Shown: positions 26,914-35,644 of the stretch, one piece after another
Layout: each line of letters opens with the position of its first letter
Numbering within the stretch: the stretch's first letter is position 1
NCBI GenBank assembly: GCA_022425195.1
Contig: JAKMFX010000008.1
Span: 1 to 43,227 of the forward strand
Source of the DNA: Flavobacteriales bacterium
GTDB taxonomy: Bacteria; Bacteroidota; Bacteroidia; Flavobacteriales; UBA7430
Reading direction: 5' to 3'
DNA length: 43,227 bases
The notes under the pieces: model-generated
Seen by the model: the letters and a program-made list of their open reading frames with translations, nothing else
The model's database searches: none
What the model was told of the DNA's origin: nothing
Made by a program: the position numbers and the translations under genes

Positions 26914-29900
26914 ATGCCACCCAAAACGATGTTTTTTTTGAACAATCTTAGGTTTAACATATTTCTGCTGTTTTTTTTAGTGCGAGCAGGTTTATTTGCT
27001 CAATCTTCAGAAGAAGTAATTCTGGAATGGGAATCCCCTAAATCCATGACTGTTCTCAATGAAGAGCAAAAGGTTATGAGTTTTGTCGGTGCCTTTTATC
27101 GTTTTGAACAACACAATGCTCCTTTATTTTTAAAGAAAATTCGATTGCCCAAAAATACGGACAAAGTTCATGTTGATGTTGAGGTTACAGAGCGCATTCC
27201 TTTGACGAATGAAGAGAAACTTTTATATGGGGTGGTCTCTTTAGAAAGTATGTTGACCTGGAGAATTACGACCGAGCGGAAAGTACCCTATTTAATATTG
27301 TCCTATCTGCCAATTGACGGCTCGGGTAAAGTAACACGTTTTAACTATTCCATAGACCTCACCTACAAGGATGTTGATGTTATGCATCGGAAAGCTGCTG
27401 TGAATTCTGTTCTCTCAGAAGGAGATTGGTATAAAATTAGTGTGGTAGATGATGGATTGTACAGATTAGATTCTGATTTCTTGAGCCAAATGGGCTTGGA
27501 GGTTTCAAATTTAGATCCTAGAAATATTCAAGTTTATGGGAATGGAGGAGCAATGTTGCCTGAGCTTAATAGTGTCCTACGTCATTCCGACCTCGTTGAA
27601 AATGCGATTTATGTGAAAGGTGAGGAGGATGGTAGTTTTGACAAGAATGATTTTGTTGTTTTTTATGGAGAATCTCCCCATCGCTGGAGCTTGGACGAGA
27701 ATAAAAACTTCAAACACAAGCTGAACATTTATGACAGTCATAATTATTATTTCATCCGAGTAGCCCAAAACAAAGGAAAGCGAGTGAATCTCCTTGATTC
27801 TCCTGATGCTGAAAACCATGAGGTTGATTTTTACACGGATCGAAAGTTTTACGAACTTGAAAAAAATAACCTGAAAAATACCGGAAGACAGTGGTTTGGA
27901 GAATACTTTGCCTTCAATGAGCAATATTCGATAAATTTCAATTTTCAAAATCGGATAAAAACGGAGCCTTTACTCGTTAATGCTCGTGCTGTAGGGCGTT
28001 CAGAAGTTCCCACGAGCCTTCTTGTGAAACACAGGGGTAGTCAGGTTTTAAAGGTACCTATTGGAACGCAGGTGAGTGCATCTACCTATGTTGATGATGG
28101 AGAGGCTAAGGCTGATTTTTACAGCAATGCAAGCACTGTAGATTTGGAAGTGTCTTATGATAAAAATGGAAATTCATCTGCTTTTGCCTACCTAGATTAT
28201 ATAGAAATGCAAGCTAAATGTAAATTGAAGTACGACGGAGGGCAATTGCTCTTTAGCGAGCCCTCTTCAGTAGGTGATGGGAATGTAACCAAGTTCAATC
28301 TGGCAGCTGGTGGACGTTCTTTTGTGGCGTGGGACCTTACAGATCCGGTCAATGTAAGTCAATTGCGCGTAGCTGAAGATGGAAGCTTCTTGAGTTCCAC
28401 TGAGGAATTGAAATCCTTTGCCATACATGATTTATATTCTAGTTCTTACAAAACGCCTGTTTTTGATCATAAGGTGCCGAATCAGAATTTACACGGTCAG
28501 GAGTCTGCAGACTTGTTGATCATAACCGCTCCAGAATTCATTCAGTCTGCAGAGCGATTGGCTCAATTACATATTAAAGAAGATGGAATAAAGGTCCAGG
28601 TGGCAACCACCGATGAAATATACAATGAGTTCAGCTCTGGTAAGCAAGATTTAGTAGCCATAAGATCATACATACGCATGATGTATATTAAAACAGATGT
28701 CGATCAGATGCCCGATAATGTGCTCCTATTTGGCGATGCAAGTTTTGATTACAAAGGCATTGGAGTTTCCCAAAATGAGTACACCCAACAGAATTTTGTC
28801 CCCACATTTCAATCTGAGTATTCTTTTAAGTTAGGCCCATCTTATTGTACGGACGACTTTTTGACTTATCTTGATGATGATGAAGGAGGGCTTTCAAGTA
28901 TGCAGAGGGATGGGATGGACGTCGGGATAGGGCGTTTGGTGGTTCAGACCCCGTCTGAGGCGGATTCAATGGTGGACAAGATAGAGGCTTATTATTCCGA
29001 GAACGCTCATGGCGATTGGCGAGGGAACATTTGTTTTGTTGCCGATGATATCGATGAAACATGGGAGCGTCGTTTGCAAGAAAATATGGATAAGATTGCC
29101 GAACATATTGACACGAGCTATCACAACTACAACATCAGTAAAATCTATTTGGATGCGTACCAACAAGTTTCTTCATCCGGTGGAGAGCGTTATCCCGAAG
29201 CCCGTCAAGCCATCGTAGATCGTGTAAACAAGGGGGCTTTGATTGTCCATTATTACGGGCATGGAGGCGAGGTAGGCTGGGCCGAAGAACGCGTTTTACA
29301 AATGTCGGATATCAATGCTTGGGAGAATAAATACAATTTGCCTGTTTTCGTAACAGCAACCTGTGAGTTTGCTCGATATGATGATGCAAAACGAGTTTCT
29401 GCTGGCGAAAGGGTTTTGTTGAACCCCGAGGGTGCGGGAATTGCATTGTTTACGACCACCAGAACCATAACAGAGTCCGATGCCAAAAATTTGTCGGAGG
29501 CCTTTTATAAATATGCCCTTCCCGAGCAGTCGGGTGAGGCTTTGACCTTTGGCCAAGTGATGAAAGGACTTAAAAACGACCTTGTTGCAAATGGAATCTC
29601 AGGGACGAATAAAATGAAGTTCACCTTGTTGGGTGATCCAGCCTTGAGATTGCCTATTCCTCAATATAAGGTTGTTGTAACTGAAATCCTGAATGGGGCA
29701 ACGAATGTGAAAATCGATTCACTTCATGCTTTGACCCACGTAAAATTAAAAGGTGAAATCCAAAACTCAGATGGACTTCGAGAAGATGCTTTCCATGGGG
29801 TTTTAACCCCTAAAATATATGATAAGCCTCAGAGACTTCAGACCTTGAGAAATGATCAAGAAGATCTAGATCCTTTTTATTTTGAGCTTCAGCAAAACCT

Positions 29901-30750
29901 TCTGTATTCAGGGAAGGTCTCTGTGGAAAACGGACGGTTTGAATTTGAATTTATGGTCCCTCAAGACATTTCATTTTCGGAGGGATCGGGTAAGTTTTCC
30001 TTGTATGCTTCTAATGAAAATTCAGAAGCCATTGGTGCTTTTGTAGACATCCCTATAAGCGGTTTTGAGGAGGGATATGAGCTTGATGATGAAGGTCCTT
30101 CTATTGAGTTGTATATGAATAACTCTGACTTCCGTTACGGCGGAATTACAGATACATCTCCGAGTTTATATGCCTTAATCACAGATGCCTCTGGGATAAA
30201 TACTACGGGTAACGGTATCGGACATGATTTGGTCGCGACAATGAATGAAGATGATGCGACTTCGGTTGTTCTGAATAGTTATTACGAAGCTGATATGGAC
30301 TCTTATCAAAGTGGTCATGTAAAATATCCATTTACAGACTTGGAAGAAGGACTCCATCAATTAAAATTGAAGGTTTGGGATGTTCATAACAATTCCAGCG
30401 AAGCATACACGGAGTTTGTGGTTGTGAAGCGTTCTGATCTGATCCTTCAAAATTTAATGAATTATCCCAATCCATTTAGCGATTTCACCCGAATTCACTT
30501 TGAGCACAACCGCCCTGATGAGGTCTTAGAGGTACGCATGGAGATATACGATCTTAAGGGGGTTAAACTTAGGCAAGAGGAACTGCAAATCTCAAATTCA
30601 TCCTATGCAAATTCTGATTTCACCTGGGACGGAACCTCTAGCGAAGGAGCTCAGGTTAACTCTGGGATGTATTTATGCAGAGTGATTGTTACTTCTGAGA
30701 ATTCCGTTGACGAAGTAGTAATTAGCAATCAAATGATACTAATCAAGTAA
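26914..30750 (+). CDS. porU: type IX secretion C-terminal signal peptidase PorU
   Basis: PorU removes the C-terminal sorting domain of type IX cargo at the cell surface and attaches the protein to A-LPS (a sortase-like step). The protein is of the gingipain (C25) peptidase family: catalytic His in IVHYYGHGGEVGW (His783 from this start) and catalytic Cys in VFVTATCEFARYDD (Cys817). It has an N-terminal beta domain, an Ig-like domain after the protease (~930-1170) and a C-terminal type IX-like tail (LMNYPNPFSDFTRIHF). The frame opens at a GTG at 26887; I prefer ATG 26914 (or 26929), which places the signal peptide FNIFLLFFLVRAGLFA/Q correctly. porV follows 50 bases later. Confidence 0.95.
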   Translation: MPPKTMFFLNNLRFNIFLLFFLVRAGLFAQSSEEVILEWESPKSMTVLNEEQKVMSFVGAFYRFEQHNAPLFLKKIRLPKNTDKVHVDVEVTERIPLTNEEKLLYGVVSLESMLTWRITTERKVPYLILSYLPIDGSGKVTRFNYSIDLTYKDVDVMHRKAAVNSVLSEGDWYKISVVDDGLYRLDSDFLSQMGLEVSNLDPRNIQVYGNGGAMLPELNSVLRHSDLVENAIYVKGEEDGSFDKNDFVVFYGESPHRWSLDENKNFKHKLNIYDSHNYYFIRVAQNKGKRVNLLDSPDAENHEVDFYTDRKFYELEKNNLKNTGRQWFGEYFAFNEQYSINFNFQNRIKTEPLLVNARAVGRSEVPTSLLVKHRGSQVLKVPIGTQVSASTYVDDGEAKADFYSNASTVDLEVSYDKNGNSSAFAYLDYIEMQAKCKLKYDGGQLLFSEPSSVGDGNVTKFNLAAGGRSFVAWDLTDPVNVSQLRVAEDGSFLSSTEELKSFAIHDLYSSSYKTPVFDHKVPNQNLHGQESADLLIITAPEFIQSAERLAQLHIKEDGIKVQVATTDEIYNEFSSGKQDLVAIRSYIRMMYIKTDVDQMPDNVLLFGDASFDYKGIGVSQNEYTQQNFVPTFQSEYSFKLGPSYCTDDFLTYLDDDEGGLSSMQRDGMDVGIGRLVVQTPSEADSMVDKIEAYYSENAHGDWRGNICFVADDIDETWERRLQENMDKIAEHIDTSYHNYNISKIYLDAYQQVSSSGGERYPEARQAIVDRVNKGALIVHYYGHGGEVGWAEERVLQMSDINAWENKYNLPVFVTATCEFARYDDAKRVSAGERVLLNPEGAGIALFTTTRTITESDAKNLSEAFYKYALPEQSGEALTFGQVMKGLKNDLVANGISGTNKMKFTLLGDPALRLPIPQYKVVVTEILNGATNVKIDSLHALTHVKLKGEIQNSDGLREDAFHGVLTPKIYDKPQRLQTLRNDQEDLDPFYFELQQNLLYSGKVSVENGRFEFEFMVPQDISFSEGSGKFSLYASNENSEAIGAFVDIPISGFEEGYELDDEGPSIELYMNNSDFRYGGITDTSPSLYALITDASGINTTGNGIGHDLVATMNEDDATSVVLNSYYEADMDSYQSGHVKYPFTDLEEGLHQLKLKVWDVHNNSSEAYTEFVVVKRSDLILQNLMNYPNPFSDFTRIHFEHNRPDEVLEVRMEIYDLKGVKLRQEELQISNSSYANSDFTWDGTSSEGAQVNSGMYLCRVIVTSENSVDEVVISNQMILIK

Positions 30751-30800
30751 GTTTCGCGTTATTAATTCATAAATTTGTCCCAAGAGTAAAACCCCAATAC

Positions 30801-32015
30801 ATGAAAAAAATAGTTTTTGCAGCTACAGTTGCACTTATAAATACGAGCCTTTTTGCTCAAGACTTAACCAATGATTATCTAAATAATCTAAACACCATTT
30901 CAACGTCTGTACCCTTTCTGTCGATTGCGCCAGACTCCAGAGCAGGTGCCATGGGTGATGTCGGTGTGGCTACTTCACCCGATCAGAATTCCATTCATTG
31001 GAATGCTTCGAAATTGGCATTTATTGAAAAAGATCAAGGGCTTTCCATTTCCTATACTCCTTGGTTGCAAGATTTGGTGCCGGAAATTAGTTTGAGTTAT
31101 TTGTCCGGGTATAAAAAGTTAAACTCTAGGAGTGCTGTGGCATCCAGCTTGCGGTATTTTTCTCTGGGAGAGATTCAGTTTACAGGAGGAGATGGCACGA
31201 ATCTCAAGAAATTCAGCCCTAATGAATTTGCTTTTGATGGTGCTTACGCCATGAAACTTTCCGAGAATTTCTCTGCGGGTGTAGCGATGCGTTATATCTA
31301 TTCCAATTTGACAGGTGGCATCAATATTGAGGGTGGAGGCGCCACGAAACCTGGGAATTCTTTTGCGGTAGATTTGTCTTCATACTACCAAAGTGATGCC
31401 TTTGAAATAGACGAAAAAGACGCCTACTGGGCTGCCGGAATCAACCTGTCCAATATGGGGAATAAAATATCCTACACCGACGGTGGCGAGGAGCATTTCT
31501 TACCTATGAATGCCCGAGTTGGAGGGAGCTTATTCTTGGAGTTGGATGATTTTAATACGGTTTCTTTTGCTGTAGATGTAAATAAGTTATTGGTGCCAAC
31601 AACGCCGGTATACGCTGTTAGTGAAGATGGTAGTAAAATACTCGATAATGATGGTAATCAGGTTATTGAGTCTGGAAAAGATCCTAATGTAGGCGTTGTT
31701 CAAGGAATCTTTCAATCTTTTTCTGATGCGCCTGGCGGTTCCAAAGAGGAGCTAAACGAATTGATGTTTTCTGTGGGTGCTGAATATTGGTATATGAAAC
31801 AGTTTGCACTTAGAGGTGGATATTTTTACGAGCATGAAACCAAGGGAGGACGAAAGTATTTTACCGTAGGATTGGGTCTTAAAATGAATGTATTCTCTTT
31901 AGATGCAGCCTTCTTATTGCCTGCTACAAGTGGCGTCAAAAGTCCACTGGCAAATACCCTTCGTTTTACTTTGTTGTTTGATATGGAATCTTTGTACGCC
32001 ACCAATAAAAATTAA
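30801..32015 (+). CDS. porV: type IX secretion outer-membrane protein PorV
   Basis: PorV (LptO) is a 14-strand FadL-like OM barrel that takes cargo from the SprA translocon and delivers it to PorU. Signal peptide MKKIVFAATVALINTSLFA/Q; family motifs include VPFLSIAPDSRAGAMGDVGVATSPD near the mature N-terminus and LRGGYFYEHETKGGRKYFTVG near the C-terminus. At 404 aa it has the normal length. It lies 50 bases after porU, the usual gene order, and ispF follows 3 bases after it. Confidence 0.95.
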   Translation: MKKIVFAATVALINTSLFAQDLTNDYLNNLNTISTSVPFLSIAPDSRAGAMGDVGVATSPDQNSIHWNASKLAFIEKDQGLSISYTPWLQDLVPEISLSYLSGYKKLNSRSAVASSLRYFSLGEIQFTGGDGTNLKKFSPNEFAFDGAYAMKLSENFSAGVAMRYIYSNLTGGINIEGGGATKPGNSFAVDLSSYYQSDAFEIDEKDAYWAAGINLSNMGNKISYTDGGEEHFLPMNARVGGSLFLELDDFNTVSFAVDVNKLLVPTTPVYAVSEDGSKILDNDGNQVIESGKDPNVGVVQGIFQSFSDAPGGSKEELNELMFSVGAEYWYMKQFALRGGYFYEHETKGGRKYFTVGLGLKMNVFSLDAAFLLPATSGVKSPLANTLRFTLLFDMESLYATNKN

Positions 32016-32018
32016 ATC

Positions 32019-32498
32019 ATGAACATAAGAGTGGGTTTTGGGTTTGACGTTCACCAGCTAAAAGCGGGTGAAGAATTTTGGTTGGGGGGTATTTTGGTGC
32101 CTCATGAAAAAGGAGCTGTAGGGCATTCAGATGCTGATGTGCTCATTCACACCATCTGCGATGCGCTATTAGGGGCCGCAAACCTCAGGGATATCGGATT
32201 CCATTTTCCAGATACAGATCAACAATACAAGGGTGTCGATAGTAAAATTCTGTTGAAAGAGGTCATGAGTATTCTCAGGAAAGAGGGTTTTGAGTTGGGT
32301 AATGTAGATGCAACGATTGCCTTGCAAAGACCAAAAATTAACCCGCACATTCCAGAAATGAAAAAAGTTTTGGCAGAAGTCATGTCTGTTTCATCGAGTC
32401 AAATTTCTTTGAAGGCGACGACCACAGAAAAGCTCAGTTTCGTGGGCCGAGAGGAGGGTGTCTCAGCATACGCTGTTGCACTTGTTCAAAAGAATTGA
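32019..32498 (+). CDS. ispF: 2-C-methyl-D-erythritol 2,4-cyclodiphosphate synthase
   Basis: Forms the cyclodiphosphate intermediate of the non-mevalonate (MEP) isoprenoid pathway, with release of CMP. The metal ligands are present: Asp10 and His12 in GFDVHQL and His44 in VGHSDADVLIH. LQRPKINPHIPEMK and the C-terminal KATTTEKLSFVGREEGV are family signatures. The length of 159 aa is standard. It sits 3 bases after porV, probably as the last gene of the transcript, with a strong terminator about 100 bases downstream. Confidence 0.96.
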   Translation: MNIRVGFGFDVHQLKAGEEFWLGGILVPHEKGAVGHSDADVLIHTICDALLGAANLRDIGFHFPDTDQQYKGVDSKILLKEVMSILRKEGFELGNVDATIALQRPKINPHIPEMKKVLAEVMSVSSSQISLKATTTEKLSFVGREEGVSAYAVALVQKN

Positions 32499-32602
32499 TT
32501 TGTTGATACTGGGCTTTTTTATTTTTTGAGTCTTTGATGTAGGATCTCATCATCAACATTTTCTAAACGTTTATTTCTAAAATAATTTTTTAGGGGGTTG
32601 TC

Positions 32603-32634
32603 AGGCTTCAAAAAACACTTTTTGAAGCCTTTTT
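32603..32634 (+). terminator. intrinsic terminator after ispF
   Basis: A perfect 12-bp stem AGGCTTCAAAAA / TTTTTGAAGCCT with an ACAC loop is followed by TTTT. It ends the porU-porV-ispF transcript before the pdhA promoter. Confidence 0.85.
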
Positions 32635-32685
32635 GACCTAATAAGTCCATACTTCTCACTTTTGTATGTTTTGCCTGGTTTAATG

Positions 32686-32718
32686 TTGGTTGAATAACAA
32701 ACAAATTAGTACATTTGC
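32686..32718 (+). promoter_or_regulatory. pdhA promoter
   Basis: TTG at 32686-32688, 21 bases, then TACATTTGC at 32710-32718, an exact TAnnTTTGC -7 element. It decides the pdhA start: the frame's earliest start codon (TTG at 32715) lies inside this box, so the ATG at 32739 must be used. Confidence 0.8.
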
Positions 32719-32738
32719 TTTTTGAAAAAATAAGACAA

Positions 32739-33734
32739 ATGGCAAAGTTGAAGTATACAAAAGAAACGTATTTGAATTGGTATGAAAATATGTTGCTCTG
32801 GAGAAAGTTTGAGGACAAAACTGGAGCGCTTTATATACAGCAAAAAATTAGAGGATTTTTACATTTATACAATGGGCAAGAAGCTGTTTTAGCTGGGTCC
32901 ATCCATGCGATTGATCCCAAAAAAGATAAAATGATTACGGCGTACCGTGATCACGTTCAGCCCATAGCTATGGGAGTGAGCCCAAACAACATTATGGCGG
33001 AGCTTTTCGGAAAGTCTACGGGTGTTTCCGGAGGTAAGGGAGGTTCTATGCACATGTTCTCAAAAGAGTTTAACTTTTTTGGAGGTCATGGTATTGTTGG
33101 GGCTCAGGTTCCTTTAGGAGCAGGTATTGCTTTTGCTGATCAATACAACGGTAGTGATGCCGTTACCCTTTGTTATATGGGAGATGGTGCCGTTCGTCAA
33201 GGGGCGATACACGAAACCTTTAACATGGCGATGATGTGGAACTTGCCTGTAATTTTCATTTGTGAAAATAACGGTTATGCCATGGGAACTTCTGTGGAGC
33301 GTAGCGCCAACCATTCCGAAATCTGGAAGTTAGGTTTGTCCTACGAAATGCCTTCAGCACCTGTTGATGGTATGGATCCTGTTGCAGTAGCAGAAGCGGT
33401 AAATGAAGCTGTGGTTCGCGCTCGAAAAGGAGAGGGGCCAACTTTCTTAGAAATGAAAACCTACCGATACAAAGGACATTCCATGTCTGATGCACAGAAG
33501 TACCGTACCAAGGATGAGATCGCTGAATACCAAAAAGTAGACCCAATGAATCAGGTTCTTGAGCACATCAAGAAAAAGAAATGGGCAACCGAAGACGAGA
33601 TTCAGGCGATACAAGATAAAATTAAAGGAATTGTGAAAGAAGCCGTTGATTTTGCTGAAGAATCACCATTCCCATCAACTGATGCTTTGTATAAAAATGT
33701 TTACGTAGAGGATTATCCTTTTATAAAAGAATAA
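32739..33734 (+). CDS. pdhA: pyruvate dehydrogenase E1 component, alpha subunit
   Basis: The thiamine-diphosphate-dependent alpha subunit decarboxylates pyruvate and passes the acetyl group to the E2 lipoyl arm. The cofactor motif GDG (148-150) to NN (177-178) is intact, as is GVSGGKGGSMHMF. The loop TYRYKGHSMSDAQKYRT holds the conserved loop His and Ser. The length of 331 aa is normal. The E2 gene pdhC starts 3 bases after its stop, but E1 beta and E3 are not in the window, in keeping with many Flavobacteriia where pdhB is elsewhere. Confidence 0.95.
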   Translation: MAKLKYTKETYLNWYENMLLWRKFEDKTGALYIQQKIRGFLHLYNGQEAVLAGSIHAIDPKKDKMITAYRDHVQPIAMGVSPNNIMAELFGKSTGVSGGKGGSMHMFSKEFNFFGGHGIVGAQVPLGAGIAFADQYNGSDAVTLCYMGDGAVRQGAIHETFNMAMMWNLPVIFICENNGYAMGTSVERSANHSEIWKLGLSYEMPSAPVDGMDPVAVAEAVNEAVVRARKGEGPTFLEMKTYRYKGHSMSDAQKYRTKDEIAEYQKVDPMNQVLEHIKKKKWATEDEIQAIQDKIKGIVKEAVDFAEESPFPSTDALYKNVYVEDYPFIKE

Positions 33735-33737
33735 ATT

Positions 33738-34985
33738 ATGGCTGAGATTGTACGCATGCCCCGTTTGAGTGATACCATGACTGAAGGTACAGTTGCGAAG
33801 TGGCACAAAAAAGTAGGAGATACGATTTCTGAAGGCGACTTGCTTGCAGAAATAGAAACGGATAAGGCGACGATGGAATTCGAGTCTTTTCAAGAAGGTG
33901 TGTTGTTACACATTGGAGTTGAAGAGGCGTCTACGGCACCCGTAGATTGTATTTTAGCTGTTCTTGGTGAGGAAGGAGAGGACGTTACTGCGGTAATTGA
34001 AGCCGAATCGAGCCCAGCCGAAGAAGTTAAAGAAGAAGTGGTTGAGGCACCTGTGAAAGAGGTTGTTGTTGAAGCACCTAAAGCCGCTCCGGCTCCCACT
34101 CCTGTTGCAGCGCCAGCGCCAGCTCCCGTTGTGGCTACAAGTTCGTCAAATGGAAAAGTAAAAGCTTCGCCATTGGCAAAGCGATTGGCTGAAGAAAAAG
34201 GAATTAACCTTTCCCTGATCCCAGGTTCTGGAGATGGAGGCCGAGTGATTAAGCGTGATGTGGATAATTACCAAGGTGGTGTGGTTCGCTCTGGATTGAC
34301 TGAAGAAAGATTTACAGAACAACCTATTTCGCAAATGCGAAAAACCATTGCCAGAAGACTTTCTGAGTCTAAATTCACCGCACCTCATTTTTACCTTTCC
34401 ATTTCGGTAAATATGGACAATGCCATTACTTCACGTAAGGCAATTAACGCCATGGGAGGGCAGAAAATTTCTTTCAATGATATTATAGTTAAGGCCACGG
34501 CCATGTCTCTTAGAGAGCATCCAGTCATCAATTCTTCTTGGAGAGGTGACGCCATCCGTACCAATGAGCATGTTAATGTTGGAGTGGCTGTAGCTGTGGA
34601 AGACGGATTGTTGGTACCTGTGGTTCGATATACCGATACCAAAACACTGGCGGAAATATCTACCGAGGTTAAAGGATTCGCTCAAGCGGCTAAGGATAAA
34701 AAATTACAACCTGCAGATTGGGAAGGGAGTACCTTTACCATTTCAAATTTGGGAATGTTTGGTATTGATGAATTTACGGCCATCATAAATACACCTGATG
34801 CTTGTATTCTGGCAGTAGGAGGTATTCAGCAAGTTCCTGTCGTTAAAGAAGGGCAAATTGTTCCGGGTAACGTCATGAAGTTGACCTTGTCATGTGACCA
34901 CCGTGTCGTAGACGGTGCATCTGGAGCTTCGTTCTTACAAAGTTTAAAATCGTACATAGAAAATCCAATTACGATGTTTGTGTAA
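33738..34985 (+). CDS. pdhC: dihydrolipoamide acetyltransferase (pyruvate dehydrogenase E2)
   Basis: Transfers the acetyl group to CoA and forms the core of the pyruvate dehydrogenase complex. One N-terminal lipoyl domain carries the lipoylated Lys43 in EIETDKATME. A long Ala/Pro/Glu/Val linker (~95-138, rich in APAP) follows, then the E1/E3-binding domain (KASPLAKRLAEEKG..GRVIKRD, ~142-178), then the catalytic domain with DHRVVDG (His388, Asp392). At 415 aa it is a one-lipoyl-domain E2. It is translated right after pdhA and followed by a terminator 17 bases past the stop. Confidence 0.95.
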   Translation: MAEIVRMPRLSDTMTEGTVAKWHKKVGDTISEGDLLAEIETDKATMEFESFQEGVLLHIGVEEASTAPVDCILAVLGEEGEDVTAVIEAESSPAEEVKEEVVEAPVKEVVVEAPKAAPAPTPVAAPAPAPVVATSSSNGKVKASPLAKRLAEEKGINLSLIPGSGDGGRVIKRDVDNYQGGVVRSGLTEERFTEQPISQMRKTIARRLSESKFTAPHFYLSISVNMDNAITSRKAINAMGGQKISFNDIIVKATAMSLREHPVINSSWRGDAIRTNEHVNVGVAVAVEDGLLVPVVRYTDTKTLAEISTEVKGFAQAAKDKKLQPADWEGSTFTISNLGMFGIDEFTAIINTPDACILAVGGIQQVPVVKEGQIVPGNVMKLTLSCDHRVVDGASGASFLQSLKSYIENPITMFV

Positions 34986-35001
34986 TATTTATACTCACTT
35001 T

Positions 35002-35032
35002 AAAAAAAGTCCCCAATTGGGGGCTTTTTTTT
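35002..35032 (+). terminator. bidirectional terminator between pdhC and Lrp gene
   Basis: AGTCCCC / GGGGGCT with an AATT loop, A7 before and T8 after, serves pdhC; the symmetric A/T flanks also let it end the convergent Lrp transcript. Confidence 0.85.
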
Positions 35033-35042
35033 GCTTTGTACT

Positions 35043-35504
35043 TTAGAGAAGAATCTGTTTGTCTATACTTTGCTCAAGGGAAATGATGGTTTCCGTTCTT
35101 TGTATACCCGTTACCGATTGAATTTCTTCATTCAATACTTGTCTCATGTGTTTGGTGTTTTTACAGCGTATCTTTGCAAAGATGCTATACACACCTGTCG
35201 TGTAATGAGCTTCAACGATTTCAGGGACTTGATTTAATTGTTCAATAACGTCCTTGTAGTTAGACCCTTTTTCCAAGTAAATTCCTAAGAAGGAAGTCAT
35301 GTCGTAACCTAATAACTCATAATTTACATTGAGTCGACTCTTTTTTACAATCCCAGCATCTTCCATCTTTTTCATGCGAACATGAATGGTTCCGGGAGAT
35401 ACAATCAATTTTTTGGCGATTTCAGTGTATGGAGTTTTCGCATCCCGCATTAAAATCCCTAAAATACTTCGATCTATATTGTCGATTTGATAATTTGCAT
35501 CCAT
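35043..35504 (-). CDS. Lrp/AsnC family transcriptional regulator
   Basis: A 153 aa feast/famine regulator. The N-terminal winged helix (IDNIDRSILGILMRDAKTPYTEIAKKLIVSPGTIHVRMKKMEDAGIV in outline, ~7-53) is followed by the alpha-beta ligand-binding/oligomerisation (RAM) domain (~65-150, with VPEIVEAHYTTGVYSIFAKI). Such proteins form octamers, bind amino acids and usually repress their own gene. It is a single gene, convergent with pdhC. The inverted repeat at 35540-35564, against its candidate -7 box, is a plausible autoregulatory site. Confidence 0.92.
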   Translation of the reverse strand: MDANYQIDNIDRSILGILMRDAKTPYTEIAKKLIVSPGTIHVRMKKMEDAGIVKKSRLNVNYELLGYDMTSFLGIYLEKGSNYKDVIEQLNQVPEIVEAHYTTGVYSIFAKIRCKNTKHMRQVLNEEIQSVTGIQRTETIISLEQSIDKQILL

Positions 35505-35534
35505 ATTAAGGGTTCTGCATTTAATTATTATTAA

Positions 35535-35564
35535 TCAAATATACTTAAAATTACATTAAGTATA
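35535..35564 (-). promoter_or_regulatory. Lrp gene promoter with inverted-repeat candidate operator
   Basis: TATATTTGA (minus, 35543-35535) fits the -7 element. Overlapping its upstream side is TATACTTAA, 7 bases, TTAAGTATA (35540-35564), a perfect 9-bp dyad of the size bound by Lrp/AsnC dimers. Autoregulation is inferred. Confidence 0.5.
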
Positions 35565-35589
35565 AAAATATAGCATTTATATTAATGTA

Positions 35590-35623
35590 TTTGTAATTTA
35601 AAAGAGATTTGTATTATATTTAC
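35590..35623 (+). promoter_or_regulatory. promoter of tRNA-like gene copy 1
   Basis: TTTG at 35590-35593, 21 bases, then TATATTTAC at 35615-35623. The -7 box and the spacing are the same in copy 2, although the spacer sequences differ. Transcription should start about 15-20 bases before the RNA body. Confidence 0.7.
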
Positions 35624-35644
35624 ATCAGTTAATCACTACAACAC

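Noticed and set aside
28826-29556. Several minus-strand open frames inside porU
   Set aside because: They lie wholly within the conserved protease-coding region of porU and show no domain of their own.
32519-32818. 99-codon minus-strand frame upstream of pdhA
   Set aside because: It overlaps the ispF terminator, the pdhA promoter and the start of pdhA; the product has no recognisable features.
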